From contig CAWKAN010000016.1 of the NCBI GenBank assembly GCA_963847615.1, positions 1 through 64,000 on the forward strand: DNA of 64,000 nt. The letters run 5' to 3'. Every line of letters starts with the position of its first letter. Position 1 is the first letter of the stretch. A program made the position numbers and the translations under genes. The DNA is from Palsa-883 sp963847615 (GTDB lineage: Bacteria > Pseudomonadota > Alphaproteobacteria > Acetobacterales > Acetobacteraceae). The notes beneath the pieces are model-generated. The model was not told the origin of the DNA, searched no databases, and was given only the letters and a program-made list of their open reading frames with translations. This document shows positions 8,495 to 18,462 of the stretch, piece after piece.

Positions 8495-9569
8495 GTGGCG
8501 ATGATACCTGGGATCACCTCGGCTGTGTTGCCCTTGTTGCGCCGGATCGATCCTGAGACGGCCCACAACCTAGCGTTGTGGGGCCTGCGGTTAGGCCCGG
8601 CGGGGCGCGGCCCGCTGCACGATGATCCGGTGCTCGCCACGCACGCGTTGGGCCGCGCGTTCACCAATCCAATCGGTCTCGCCGCCGGGTTTGATAAGAA
8701 CGCTGTAGCCATCGCGCCACTGATGCGCTTGGGCTTTGGCTTCATCGAGGTAGGAACCGTCACGCCTCGACCCCAGGAGGGCAACCGCCGTCCTCGGCTG
8801 TTCCGCCTGAACTCCAGACCGCGCCGCCATCAACCGTCTTGGCTTCAACAATCGAGGCTTGCCTGCCTTTCTTGCCCGGGTGGCGGCTCGGCCGCGGACC
8901 ACGGTGGTATTGGGTTGCAACGTTGGAATCAACAAGGACGGGGCAGATCCGGAGCGAGACTATCCCCTGCTTATTGAGGCCGTGGCGCCCTATGCCGACT
9001 ACGTCGTCATCAACGTATCTTCACCCAACACGCCTGGCCTGCGCGACCTTCAGAATGAGGCGCGCCTGCAAGCTATATTGAAGGCCGTGAAGGAGCGCAT
9101 GGCGCGACCACCACCGATTTTGGTCAAAATCTCCCCTGACCTTTCGCTTGAAGGCCTCGGCGGCTTGGTGGAGATTTGCGTGGCCGGCGACGTTCAAGGC
9201 CTGATCGTGTCGAACACGACGGTAAGCCGCCCGTCCGGGTTGCGGTCGCCGGCGGCACGAGAAGCAGGCGGCCTGTCAGGCGCACCCCTGTTTCCGCTGT
9301 CAACTGCTATGTTGGCGCGCGCTTTTCTGCTGGCGCGTGGCCGATTGACGCTAATTGGCGTCGGCGGGGTGTTTTCCGGAATGGACGCCTTGACCAAAAT
9401 TCGCGCCGGCGCGTCGTTGGTGCAGCTTTATACGGGGTTTGCCTTCTCCGGTCCGGCCCTTATACCGCGCATCAAGGCAGAGCTTGCCGGGGCTTTGCGC
9501 GGCGCGGGTGTCGGCAACGTGCAAGAGGCCGTTGGCACTGACGCCGAGCGACTGGCACGGGGTGTATGA
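8495..9569 (+). pseudogene. pyrD: Dihydroorotate dehydrogenase (quinone), one frameshift
   Basis: Class 2 PyrD, a membrane-associated FMN enzyme that oxidises dihydroorotate to orotate with quinone in pyrimidine synthesis. Part 1 reads NPIGLAAGFDKNAVAIAPLM and GFIEVGTVTPRPQEGN. Part 2 reads LGCNVGINKDG, YVVINVSSPNTPGLRDLQ, LVKISPDLS, LIVSNTT and GVGGVFSGMDALTKIRAGA. An extra A near 8810 (CTGAACTCC where CTGACTCC is expected) shifts the frame; past it the expected PDRAAINRLGFNNRGL is readable. Otherwise full length, about 358 codons. It overlaps the next gene by ATGA. A sequencing error is a live alternative, since loss of pyrD would need an uracil source. Confidence 0.8.
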
Positions 9570-10435
9570 TGCAGCATCTGACTGGGTTCGCCCCGCTGGC
9601 CGATCGCTTCGACGGCTTCATCCTGGATCTCTGGGGCGTAATCCATGATGGAGTGACGGCTTTCCCGAGCGCTATCGACTGTCTCAGTCGCCTCCGCGCG
9701 GCTGGAAAACCGACATTGTTGCTGTCCAACGTGCCGCGACCAAATGTTGACGCCCGGGCGCTCATGCAGCGGATGGGGATCGCCGACGATTGCTACACGG
9801 ACATATTGACCAGCGGGGAAGCGGTCCGGCGCGCTCTGCAGAACCCACCGGATCTATGGTGGGCAGAACTCGGCCGGCATGTCTTCCATCTTGGGCCGGA
9901 ACGGGACCGGGGCGTGCTGAATGGCCTACCGCTCATCTCCGTGCCCGAGCCGGCGTTGGCAAATTTCGTCCTCAACACCGGCCCGGATGATCACCGAAAT
10001 CCTTCGGACCTGAGCGAGTTTGAGCCGGTGCTACAGGAGTGCGCCCGCCATCATTTGCCGATGATTTGCGCCAATCCTGACCTGGCCGTGATCCGCGGAG
10101 GAGTGCTCGTGTTGTGCGCCGGAGCGCTCGCCGAGCGCTATCATGCAATGGGCGGCGACATTCGCTCTCTTGGCAAGCCGGACCCGGCAATCTACCAGCC
10201 GGCCCTACAGCGGCTGGGCCTGCCACCTGATCGCATCCTCGCGGTCGGTGACGCCCTGCACACGGATATCGCCGGTGCCAAGGCAATAAACATTGCAGCG
10301 TGCTGGGTGCTTGGCGGCATCCACGGCGCCAAACTGCGCAGCGCGAGCGGGCAATTCGACACAGCTCGGGCTGAGGCAGAGGCGAAGGAAGCCGGCCTGT
10401 CACCGATAGCGACTTTGCCGCAGTTCACCTGGTAA
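9566..10435 (+). CDS. HAD-superfamily class IIA hydrolase (TIGR01459-like)
   Basis: 289 residues. HAD motif I is FDGFILDLWGVIHDG (nucleophile Asp), motif II LLLSNVPRP, motif III Lys in SLGKPDPAIYQ, and motif IV ILAVGDALHTDIAGAKA. The class IIA cap lies between motifs II and III. This subfamily is common in alphaproteobacteria; the substrate is unknown, with sugar phosphates or nucleotides likely. It starts by a 4-bp overlap with pyrD, so it is probably translationally coupled to it. Confidence 0.8.
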   Translation: MMQHLTGFAPLADRFDGFILDLWGVIHDGVTAFPSAIDCLSRLRAAGKPTLLLSNVPRPNVDARALMQRMGIADDCYTDILTSGEAVRRALQNPPDLWWAELGRHVFHLGPERDRGVLNGLPLISVPEPALANFVLNTGPDDHRNPSDLSEFEPVLQECARHHLPMICANPDLAVIRGGVLVLCAGALAERYHAMGGDIRSLGKPDPAIYQPALQRLGLPPDRILAVGDALHTDIAGAKAINIAACWVLGGIHGAKLRSASGQFDTARAEAEAKEAGLSPIATLPQFTW

Positions 10436-10487
10436 CCACGCGCGACTGCGGCGCCAATCCATCCGATCCGCTCATCTGGCAGGATGC

Positions 10488-10509
10488 GGGGTACAGCATG
10501 CTGCACCCC
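10488..10509. terminator. Hairpin between convergent genes
   Basis: GGGGT-A-CAGCATGCTG-C-ACCCC, a 22-nt near-perfect palindrome between the HAD hydrolase (plus) and pdxA (minus). There is no T tract, so a role as a bidirectional terminator is inferred from position. Confidence 0.45.
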
Positions 10510-10600
10510 CGGGCCACCCGTGGTCAGCGCCCGACCCGCTCAGCTCGGCGCCGCCGGACAGCGGGACCTAACGATCAGCGGGCGGTCTCGGGAATGCCGC

Positions 10601-11605
10601 CTACCCACCGGCCACGGCGATCCGCCGAGCGGCAAGCTCGGCGGCAAGGTCGAGCGCCGCGATCAAGCTGGACGGATCCGCGAGACCCTTTCCGGCGATG
10701 TCGTACGCGGTGCCATGGTCGGGCGAGGTGCGTATGATCGGCAGTCCAAGCGTCACGTTCACCCCATGCGTCATATCCAGCGTTTTCAGCGGGATCAGGG
10801 CTTGATCGTGATACATGCAGATCGCCACGTCGTACTGGCCGCGCGCAATCTCAGTGAACATGGTGTCGGGCGGCCAAGGACCGGAAACATGCAACCCATC
10901 ACCACGAAGTTCACTAATCGCCGGGGCGATAATCGTGATCTCCTCATTGCCGAGCGCGCCTTGTTCCCCGGCATGCGGGTTGAGGCCGGCGATCGCCAAC
11001 CGCGGCCTCGCGATCCCGAACTCCAGCCGCAGCGCGGCCTCCGTCGTCCGCGCGGCCGCGACGATGCGCGCCGTCGTGATCATCTCGATTGACCGCCGCA
11101 GCGATGCATGAACCGTCACCGGCACCACGCGCAGCATCGGGCTCGCCAGCATCATGATCTGCCGGCCCGTCGCACCGGTCAGCGCGGCGATGAACTCGGT
11201 GTGGCCAGGGTAGGCGAAACCAGCCTCGTAGAGCGCGGCTTTGTTGATCGGATTGGTCACCATGGCGCCGACGAGGCCACGCGTCGCAAGCTCAGTGGCA
11301 CGCTCGATCGACGCCACCACGGCAGCGGCGTTCTCCGCGTCCGGCTGGCCTGGGCGGGCAGGAACAGCAAGGGAGATCGGCAGAACCGGCAACGCGTTTG
11401 GGAACATCGCGGGCACCGCGTTGACCGCAGTGACCGTCGCCACCGGCACGTCGAGCCACAGGTCATGCGCGAGCCCGCGCAGTCGATCGGGTTCGTCCAA
11501 CGCGACGAAGCAGCCATCGCCGCCGCGCCTCGCCTGCCAGGCCCGCAGCGTCAGTTCCCCACCGATGCCGGCGGGGTCACCCATGGTGAGTGCGAGCGGG
11601 CGCAT
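10601..11605 (-). CDS. pdxA: 4-hydroxythreonine-4-phosphate dehydrogenase
   Basis: 334 residues, normal length. It oxidises 4-phosphooxy-threonine in the DXP-dependent pyridoxal phosphate pathway. The N-terminus LALTMGDPAGIGGEL is diagnostic. VTNPINKAAL and YPGHTEFIA hold the first metal-binding His, and MYHDQALIPLKTL holds another, followed by VNVTLGLPIIRTSPDHGTAYDIAGKG. In many alphaproteobacteria it sits between surA and rsmA; neither is here. It is the last gene of a minus-strand run after lpd, with a gap of 100 bases. Confidence 0.92.
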   Translation of the reverse strand: MRPLALTMGDPAGIGGELTLRAWQARRGGDGCFVALDEPDRLRGLAHDLWLDVPVATVTAVNAVPAMFPNALPVLPISLAVPARPGQPDAENAAAVVASIERATELATRGLVGAMVTNPINKAALYEAGFAYPGHTEFIAALTGATGRQIMMLASPMLRVVPVTVHASLRRSIEMITTARIVAAARTTEAALRLEFGIARPRLAIAGLNPHAGEQGALGNEEITIIAPAISELRGDGLHVSGPWPPDTMFTEIARGQYDVAICMYHDQALIPLKTLDMTHGVNVTLGLPIIRTSPDHGTAYDIAGKGLADPSSLIAALDLAAELAARRIAVAGG

Positions 11606-11705
11606 TCGCTAGCGTAGAGCCCGCAACGCTTCGGTCCCAGTCATTCCGTGTCGGATCAATGGGTTGCTGCCCCTCGGGTAGGAATCAAGCGTCAGCCTCA
11701 GACCA

Positions 11706-13097
11706 CTAGACATGCAAGGCCCGCCCGCCGACCGCCAGCGCGGCTTCCTTCACCGCCTCGTTCAGGCTGGGATGCGCGTGGCAGGTGCGCGCCACATCCT
11801 CGGCCGAGGCGCCGAATTCGATCGCCAGCGCCAGTTCGGCGATGAGCGTGCCACCATCCGGGCCAACGATGTGCGCACCCAACAGCCGGTCCGTGGTCTT
11901 GTCTGCCAGCAGCTTCACGAAGCCATCGGTCTCGCCCATGGCCCGCGCGCGGCCGTTGGCCGTGAACGGGAATTTTCCCACGGTATAGGCCACGCCGGCG
12001 GCCTTCAGCTCCTCCTCGGTCCGCCCGACCGAGGCGACCTCGGGCGAGGTGTAGACCACGCTCGGGATCGCTTCATAGTTCACATGCCCGGCCTGCCCGG
12101 CGATGCGTTCCGCTACGGCGACACCTTCATCCTCCGCTTTGTGCGCCAGCATCGGGCCGGTAATCACATCGCCGATCGCCCAAATGCCCGGGATGCTGGT
12201 GGCAAAATGCGAGTTGGCGGTCACGCAGCCGCGCGCGTCCATCGCCACCCCGGCCTCAGCCAGACCGAGGCCCGCGGTATAGGGACGTCGACCAATCGCC
12301 AGAAGCACGATGTCAGCGTTCAGCGTCTCGGCCTGACCACCCTTGGTCGGCTCGAACGTCAAGGTCACGCCGGCATGACCCTTCACCGCGCCGGTCACCT
12401 TGCTGCCGAGCCGGAACTTCAGCCCCTGTTTCGCCAGAATGCGCTGGAATGCAGTGGCCACCTCGGCGTCCATGGTTGGCACGATGCGGTCGAGAAACTC
12501 GATCACCGTCACCTCGGCCCCCAGCCGGCGCCAGACGCTGCCCAGTTCCAACCCGATCACCCCGCCGCCGATCACCACCAGGTGGCCGGGCACTTGGTCG
12601 ATCTCCAGCCCGCCAGTGGAGGTGACGATCCGGGTCTCGTCCACCTCGACGCCCGCCAATGGCATGCTTTCGCTGCCGGTGGCGATGACGATGTGCCTCG
12701 TTTCGTACTCCGTGCCGCCCACATCGACCTTGCCCGGCGCCACGATACGACCGGTGCCCCTCAGCCACGTCACCTTGTTCTTGCGGAACAGGAATTCGAC
12801 GCCCTTGACGTTGGCCGTCACCACCTCGCCCTTGCGCGCCTGCATCCGCGCGAGGTCCAGCGCCACCGAGCTGACCTTGATGCCATGGTCGGCCAGCGCG
12901 TGGGTCGCCTTGTGAAACGCCTCCGACGAGTGCAGCAGCGCCTTGGACGGGATGCAGCCGACATTCAGGCAGGTCCCGCCGAGCGTGGCGCGGCTTTCCA
13001 CACAAGCCACCTTCATGCCGAGCTGGGCGACGCGGATGGCGCAGACATAGCCGCCGGGGCCGGCACCGATGACGATGACGTCGAAACTATCGCTCAT
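11706..13097 (-). CDS. lpd: Dihydrolipoyl dehydrogenase (E3)
   Basis: 463 residues. This FAD/NAD flavoprotein re-oxidises the dihydrolipoyl arm of 2-oxoacid dehydrogenase complexes. VIGAGPGGYVCAIRVAQ is the FAD fold, GGTCLNVGCIPS carries the redox Cys pair (C43, C48), VIGGGVIGLELG is the NAD fold, GIWAIGDV is the second FAD motif, and HAHPSLNEAVKEAAL is the active-site His-Glu motif near the C-terminus. It starts one base after the sucB stop on the same strand, so it most likely serves 2-oxoglutarate dehydrogenase. No frame lesion is visible, unlike sucA and sucB. Confidence 0.94.
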   Translation of the reverse strand: MSDSFDVIVIGAGPGGYVCAIRVAQLGMKVACVESRATLGGTCLNVGCIPSKALLHSSEAFHKATHALADHGIKVSSVALDLARMQARKGEVVTANVKGVEFLFRKNKVTWLRGTGRIVAPGKVDVGGTEYETRHIVIATGSESMPLAGVEVDETRIVTSTGGLEIDQVPGHLVVIGGGVIGLELGSVWRRLGAEVTVIEFLDRIVPTMDAEVATAFQRILAKQGLKFRLGSKVTGAVKGHAGVTLTFEPTKGGQAETLNADIVLLAIGRRPYTAGLGLAEAGVAMDARGCVTANSHFATSIPGIWAIGDVITGPMLAHKAEDEGVAVAERIAGQAGHVNYEAIPSVVYTSPEVASVGRTEEELKAAGVAYTVGKFPFTANGRARAMGETDGFVKLLADKTTDRLLGAHIVGPDGGTLIAELALAIEFGASAEDVARTCHAHPSLNEAVKEAALAVGGRALHV

Positions 13098-13098
13098 G

Positions 13099-14362
13099 TC
13101 ACAGGTCCAGCAGCAACCGGCGCGGATCTTCCACGCCTTCCTTCACGCGGACCAGGAAGCTCACCGCCTCCTTCCCGTCGACGATGCGATGGTCGTAGCT
13201 GAGCGCCAGATACATCATCGGCCGGATCTCGATCTTGCCGCCGACCACCATCGGCCGCTCCTGGATCTTGTGCATGCCCAGGATCGCCGACTGCGGCGGG
13301 TTGAGGATCGGTGTCGACATCAGGCTGCCGTAGAGGCCGCCATTGGTGATGCTGAACGTGCCGCCGGTCAGCTCGTCCAGCTTCAGGGCACCATCGCGGG
13401 CGCGGCGGCCGAGATCGGCAATCGTTCTCTCGATCTCGGCAAAGCCCATGCGGTCCGCATCGCGCACCACCGGCACCACCAGCCCACCGGCACCGCCGAC
13501 CGCGATGCCCATGTGGACAAAGTGCTTGTAGACGATGTCCTCACCGTCGATCTCGGCGTTCACTGCCGGGAATTCCCGCAGCGCGGTCACGCACGCCTTC
13601 ACGAAGAAACCCATGAAGCCGAGGCGGACCCCGCCGTGCTTCTTTTCGAACGCGTCCCGATACTCGCTGCGTAGCGCCATCACCGCGGACATGTCCACCT
13701 CGTTGAAGGTGGTCAGCATGGCGGCGGTGTTCTGCGCTTCCTTCAGCCGGGCCGCGATGGTGCGGCGCAGGCGGGTCATGCGCACCCGTTCCTCCCGCAC
13801 GTCGGCCACGCGCGGGGCAGCCGGGGCGGTCAGCGCAGGCGGCGGCGCGGCCGGGCGGTTGAGGAACGCCAACACATCGCCCTTGGTGATGCGGCCGTCC
13901 TTGCCGGTGCCGGTACCGATCGCGTCGGCGGCCACCTGCCGCTCCTCCATCATCTTGGCGGCGGCGGGCAGCGGCGGCGTGGGCCACCGCGGTCGCCGAG
14001 GCGACAGCGACCGGCGATGCGGGGGGCGGGGGAGCGGCGGGACGCGCGACCGGGCCGAGCGGGCGCGGCGGCGGGTGTACCCCGGCGGGCGGGTTGGCGG
14101 CAGGGCCGGCGATGGTCTGGGTGGCGGCGGGATCGACCACACCGAGCACGGCGCCAACCTCGACCTCGGTGCCCTCGGGCACGCTGATCACGGTCAGCAC
14201 GCCGGCGACGGGAGCATTGACCTCCACCGTCACCTTGTCGGTTTCCAGCTCGACCAGCGGCTCATCGACCGCGACCGCCTCGCCGGGCTGCCTGATCCAA
14301 CGGGCCACCGTGGCCGAGGTGACGCTTTCGCCCAGCGTGGGCACCCTGATTTCGGTCGCCAT
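13099..14362 (-). pseudogene. sucB: 2-oxoglutarate dehydrogenase E2, one frameshift
   Basis: Dihydrolipoamide succinyltransferase core of the 2-oxoglutarate dehydrogenase complex. The lipoyl domain is intact: IRVPTLGESV and ELETDKVTVEV with the lipoyl Lys at residue 43. After a Pro/Ala linker the frame shifts between about 13965 and 13990 in a run of GCC-like repeats. From there AAAKMMEERQVAADAIGTG and DGRITKGDVLAFL give the peripheral-subunit-binding domain, and YDHRIVDGKEAV gives the catalytic His motif. Length is 1264 bases, one more than 421 codons. The lesion is one extra base in low-complexity sequence, so either decay or a read error. Confidence 0.85.
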
Positions 14363-14407
14363 GACAGGTCCTTCAGCCGTTCATCGAAGCCGCGGTCAGC
14401 GTACGTT

Positions 14408-17290
14408 TCAGGCGATGCCCAACGCGGCCTTCACCAGTGCGGCCTGCTGCTCGTTGTGCGTCCGCGCAAGCCCGGTGGCCGGGCTCGCCGCAGCTTCCCG
14501 ACCGACATAGACGGGCCGCTTCGCCTTGAGATCCATCCCAGCAAGCACCCTCTCGATCCGCCGATCGACAAATGCCCAGCCGCCCATGTTTTCAGGCTCC
14601 TCCTGGCACCAGATCACGTCGGCGTTGGGGTACGGCGCCAACGCCGCCGGCAGCGAGCGGATCGGGAACGGATAGAACTGCTCCAACCGGATGATGGCGA
14701 CGTCGGTGATCTGCTGCTCCCGCCGGGTGGCCAGCAGATCGTAGTAGACCTTGCCGCTGCAGACCACGACCCGACGCACCTGCTCGGCCGGGGCAATCGC
14801 GTCGATCTCCGGGATCACCGTGCGGAAGCCGCTGCCGTTGTTCATCTCGCTCAGTGGCGACACCGCCAGCTTGTGGCGCAGCAGCGATTTCGGCGTGAAA
14901 ATGATCAGCGGCTTGCGGAAGTTGCGCTTCAACTGCCGGCGCAGCGCGTGGAAGTAGTTGGCCGGCGTGGTCAGGTTGCACACCGTCATGTTGCGCTCGG
15001 CGCACAGCTGCAGGTAGCGCTCGAGCCGGGCCGAGGAATGCTCCGGCCCCTGGCCTTCGTGGCCGTGCGGCAGCAGCAAGGTCAGGCCGGACATGCGCAG
15101 CCACTTGGTCTCGCCGCTGGCCAGGAACTGGTCGATGATCACCTGCGCGCCGTTGGCGAAGTCGCCGAACTGCGCCTCCCACAGCACCAGCGTCCGCGGA
15201 TCGGCCAGCGAGTAGCCGTATTCGAAGCCCAGCACCCCGACCTCCGACAGCAGCGAGTTGTAGATCTCAATCTTCGCCTGGTCGGGGCGCGATATTGTTC
15301 AGCGGCACGTATTCGTTCTGGTTCTCCTGGTCGATCAGCACCGCGTGGCGCTGGCTGAACGTGCCGCGCTGGCAGTCCTCGCCCGAGAGGCGCACGCGGT
15401 AGCCCTCCAGCAGCAGCGTGCCGAACGCCAGCGCCTCGCCGGTCGCCCAGTCGATGCCCTCGCCGGTGTCGATCATCGCCTGCTTGGCGTCGAGCTGGCG
15501 GGCGATCTTCGGATTCAGCGTCGAACCCGGCCGGCACACGCGCCAGCGCGGTGCCGACCTGCTTGCAGGACGGCGTCGGCCACCGCGGTGGCGTCGTCGT
15601 GGCGGTCGATCTCCTGGTCGGCCTGCTTGAAGTCCGGTCCAGTGGCCCTCCAGCCAGTCGGCCTTGTTCGGCCTTGTAGCCTTGCGCCGCCTGGTTGGCC
15701 GCCTCCAGCGTGGCGTGAATGCCTCCACACATCTGCCTGCGCGTCGGCGGCCGGAGACCATGTCCTCGTGCGGCCAGCCGCTCGGCGTACAGCGCGCGCG
15801 TGGTGCTCCGCTTGCCGATGGCGCGGTACATGATCGGCTGGGTGAAGGCCGGCTCGTCGGTCTCGTTGTGGCCGTGGCGGCGGTAGCAGACGATGTCGAG
15901 CACGATATCGGTGGCGAAGCGCATGCGGAACTCCGCCGCCATGCGGGCGCAGAACACCACCGCTTCCGGGTCGTCGCCGTTGACATGCAGGATCGGCGCC
16001 TGGATCGATTTCGCCACGTCGGTGCAATAGAGCCCGGAGTAGGCGTGCGCCGGGACGGTGGTGAAGCCGATCTGGTTGTTGACGATAACGTGCACCGTGC
16101 CGCCGGTGCGGTAGCCGATCAGCTGGCTCATCGCCAGCGTCTCATACACCAGTCCCTGCCCGGCGAAGGCGGCGTCGCCGTGCATCAGGATCGCCATCAC
16201 CGAACGGCGGCGCTGGGTGTCGCCGGCCTGGTCCTGCCGCGCGCGCACCTTGCCGACCACCACAGGATCGACCGCTTCGAGATGCGACGGGTTGGGCTGC
16301 AAGCGACAGATGCACCGTGCGCCCGGCGATCTCCAGGTCGGTCGAGGTGCCGAGATGGTATTTCACGTCGCCCGAGCCCTGCACGTCGTCGGGCTTGAAG
16401 CTCTCGCCGCCGAACTCGCTGAACACGGCGGTGAGCGGCTTCTTCACCACGTTGACCAGGGTATTCAGCCGGCCGCGATGCGGCATGCCGATCGCGATCT
16501 CCTGCACGCCGGCGGCGCCGCAGGTCTCGATGATGGCGTGCATCGCGGGGATGGTCGACCTCGCCGCCTTCCAGGCCGAAGCGCTTCGTGCGTGACGTAG
16601 CGCTTCTGGCAGAACATCTCGAAGCCTTCGGCCTCGGTCAGTTCCTTGCAGGAATCTTGCGCTTGGCGGTGCGGTCGAAGGCGGTGCCCCAGGGCGCGCC
16701 TTCCACCTCGCCGCTGGATCCAGGATTTCTGGTCGGGGTCCTGGATGTGCATGAACTCGACGCCGATCGAGCCGCAATAGGTCTCGCGCAGGATGGTGAC
16801 GATCTCGCGCAGCGTGGCGCTTTCGCGGCCCAGCACGTTGTCGATGAAGATGCGCGCGGTCCCAGTCGGCGTCGGTGAAGCCGTAGCTCTTCGGATCGAG
16901 CTCGGGATGCGGCTTGGGCAGTTGAAGGCCGAGCGGGTCGAGATGTGCCTCCAGATGGCCGCGCACGCGGTAGGAGCGGATCAGCATCAGCGCGCGCAAC
17001 GAGGCGATAATCTCGGCGCGCGTGTCGGTGCGCGCGATTGTCGCGCCTCCGGCCGGTGCGGGCGCTGCGGCGGGCGGCTCGGCCACGGCGGAGGCGAGCG
17101 GGTGCGGGGTCCAGGAGGCGCCGGTCGCATCCTCCAGCACCGCGCGGGCCTCGTCGTTCAGCGCGCCGAACAGCTCCGCGAAGCTCGGGTCGACCGAGGC
17201 GGGGTTGGTGGCCCAACGGGCATACTGCTCGCCGAGGAATGCCGCGTTCGCGCCCGAAAAGGCGGAAGCGAGAATATCAACGCCAGCCAT
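14408..17290 (-). pseudogene. sucA: 2-oxoglutarate dehydrogenase E1, many frameshifts
   Basis: Thiamine-diphosphate E1 of the 2-oxoglutarate dehydrogenase complex. Its whole length is readable but scattered over all three minus frames: N-terminus (YARWATNPASVDPSF), GSIGVEFMHIQDPDQKSWIQ, EIAIGMPHRGRLNTLVNVV, ILMHGDAAFAGQGLVYETL, IGFTTVPAHAYSGLYCTDVA, EYVPLNNIAPRP, VGVLGFEYGYSLADPRTLV, and the intact C-terminus WCQEEPENMGGW. I count at least twelve shifts (near 16855, 16710, 16655, 16643, 16590, 16560, 16300, 15725-15772, 15670, 15635, 15565, 15520, 15288). Nearly all are single extra bases that double a neighbour. Upstream and downstream genes are not affected to this degree. Confidence 0.85.
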
Positions 17291-17787
17291 TCATTGCGAT
17301 CCTTCGCCTGTGGTCCGCCCGCGACTGCGGCCGTCGTCCCCTGAGCCGTCCCGGCATTGGGCGCCGGGGTGCGTCTGCTACCCGCAATCGACCCATGCAG
17401 AACGCGTCAGAAGCCGTTTCTCCTGACGTGCGGACAGTTGGCGTGAAGGGGCGACAGCAGGCGGTAAACAGCCTGGCTGTGCAGATGCACCGGCTGTGCG
17501 GCCTTTTCAAGCGCGCTTGCCGGCACGATAGCCGGCAGGCGACGGGGGCTGGTCTGGGGAGCGGCCACATTGGCACCCAGAAAGGCTGGTGCACTTGCAG
17601 CGGCCAAGCGCAAAGTCGCCGAGCTGGGCGCTGGAGGCGGGGCCCTCGCTGGCTGCTCGTCGTCGCGACCGGGCGCGGCCTGTTGACGCACCGGCGACCG
17701 CTTCCAGCGCCCCGAGCTCGGAGACTTTGCGCTTGGCCACGCAGGGCGCCTACAGATCGCCGACCCACCGCATAGTGCCCCAGGCCA
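17291..17787. other. Intergenic region upstream of sucA
   Basis: About 500 bases between divergent sucA and the next plus-strand gene, presumably holding promoters for both, though I see no clear consensus. Its main feature is the long inverted repeat at 17602-17737. No coding frame is convincing. Confidence 0.4.
17602..17737. repeat. Long inverted repeat, about 39-bp arms
   Basis: The left arm (17602-17640) starts GGCCAAGCGCAAAGTC; the right arm (17698-17737) is its near-complement, ending GACTTTGCGCTTGGCC. Arms differ by a few substitutions and an indel and enclose 57 bases. A transcript would fold into a very stable hairpin. Confidence 0.65.
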
Positions 17788-18462
17788 GTGACACCACGCC
17801 CGCGCATCCCGTTCGGCCTCGACCGTCTGCCTCGATTGATTGGCCTCGACAACCCACGGCTGCCGACCGCGCCGGCCGGCCCCACGCCGCTGCGGCTCAA
17901 CACCGAACCAATGCTCCCGGCCGCGATGCCGGAGGCAACCGGCGACCACGCCGCGCGGGTCGCCGCCGCGGTCGGCTGGCTGGTCTCCCTGTGCGGCGAC
18001 TACGCCCCGCTGCGCCGGCGCTTCATCTCGACCTACTTCGCCGTCCTCGCCGCGGAGATCGACGCGCACCGCTCCGCCCTCGTCAAGGACCTCGCCAGCT
18101 TCGACGGTCTCTACACCCCGGACGACTGGCTCTGGTCCGCGCCCCGCCCGCTGCCGCGCGCCTGGCTGCCCAGCGGCGCGCCGTCCGACCCGGGCGGCAT
18201 GCTCCCGGCGGAAATCGCGTTCTGGGATGGCGCGCAGCCCGTGGCCATCGAGCTGTCCGCCCGCGACACGCCCCGCCAGGCAGCTTTGCAGGCCGCCGGC
18301 GTCCGGGTCTTGCGGATCGCCCCGGAAACTCTCGCGGAACCCGCGGCGGTCGGTGCTCTGCTGCCGGCCCCTTTCCACATGTTCTGGCGCGGCCAGACGC
18401 TGCCCGCCAGTCCGTTCCGCCGGCCGCCCCCGCGCGGCGTGCTCGGCCCCGTTACAGCGTGA
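17788..18462 (+). CDS. Hypothetical protein, possible nuclease-like fold
   Basis: 224 residues from a GTG start. I do not recognise the family with confidence. Codon use is strongly GC-rich at third positions, so it looks coding. A helical central part (FISTYFAVLAAEIDAHRSAL) precedes a segment AEIAFWDGAQPVAIELSARDTPRQAALQAAGVRVLRI. That segment resembles the D-x(n)-E-x-S/K strand pattern and following helix of PD-(D/E)XK-type folds, but the Lys is not obvious. Its last 11 bases overlap the convergent LVIVD gene. Confidence 0.6.
   Translation: MTPRPRIPFGLDRLPRLIGLDNPRLPTAPAGPTPLRLNTEPMLPAAMPEATGDHAARVAAAVGWLVSLCGDYAPLRRRFISTYFAVLAAEIDAHRSALVKDLASFDGLYTPDDWLWSAPRPLPRAWLPSGAPSDPGGMLPAEIAFWDGAQPVAIELSARDTPRQAALQAAGVRVLRIAPETLAEPAAVGALLPAPFHMFWRGQTLPASPFRRPPPRGVLGPVTA

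Noticed and set aside
11712..13202. 496-codon plus-strand frame
   Set aside because: Antisense of lpd, whose motifs are complete on the other strand; the product is His/Arg/Gln-rich with no domain.
14408..17290. Programmed frameshifting in sucA
   Set aside because: Too many shifts, no slippery heptamers with downstream structures, and none is known in this family.
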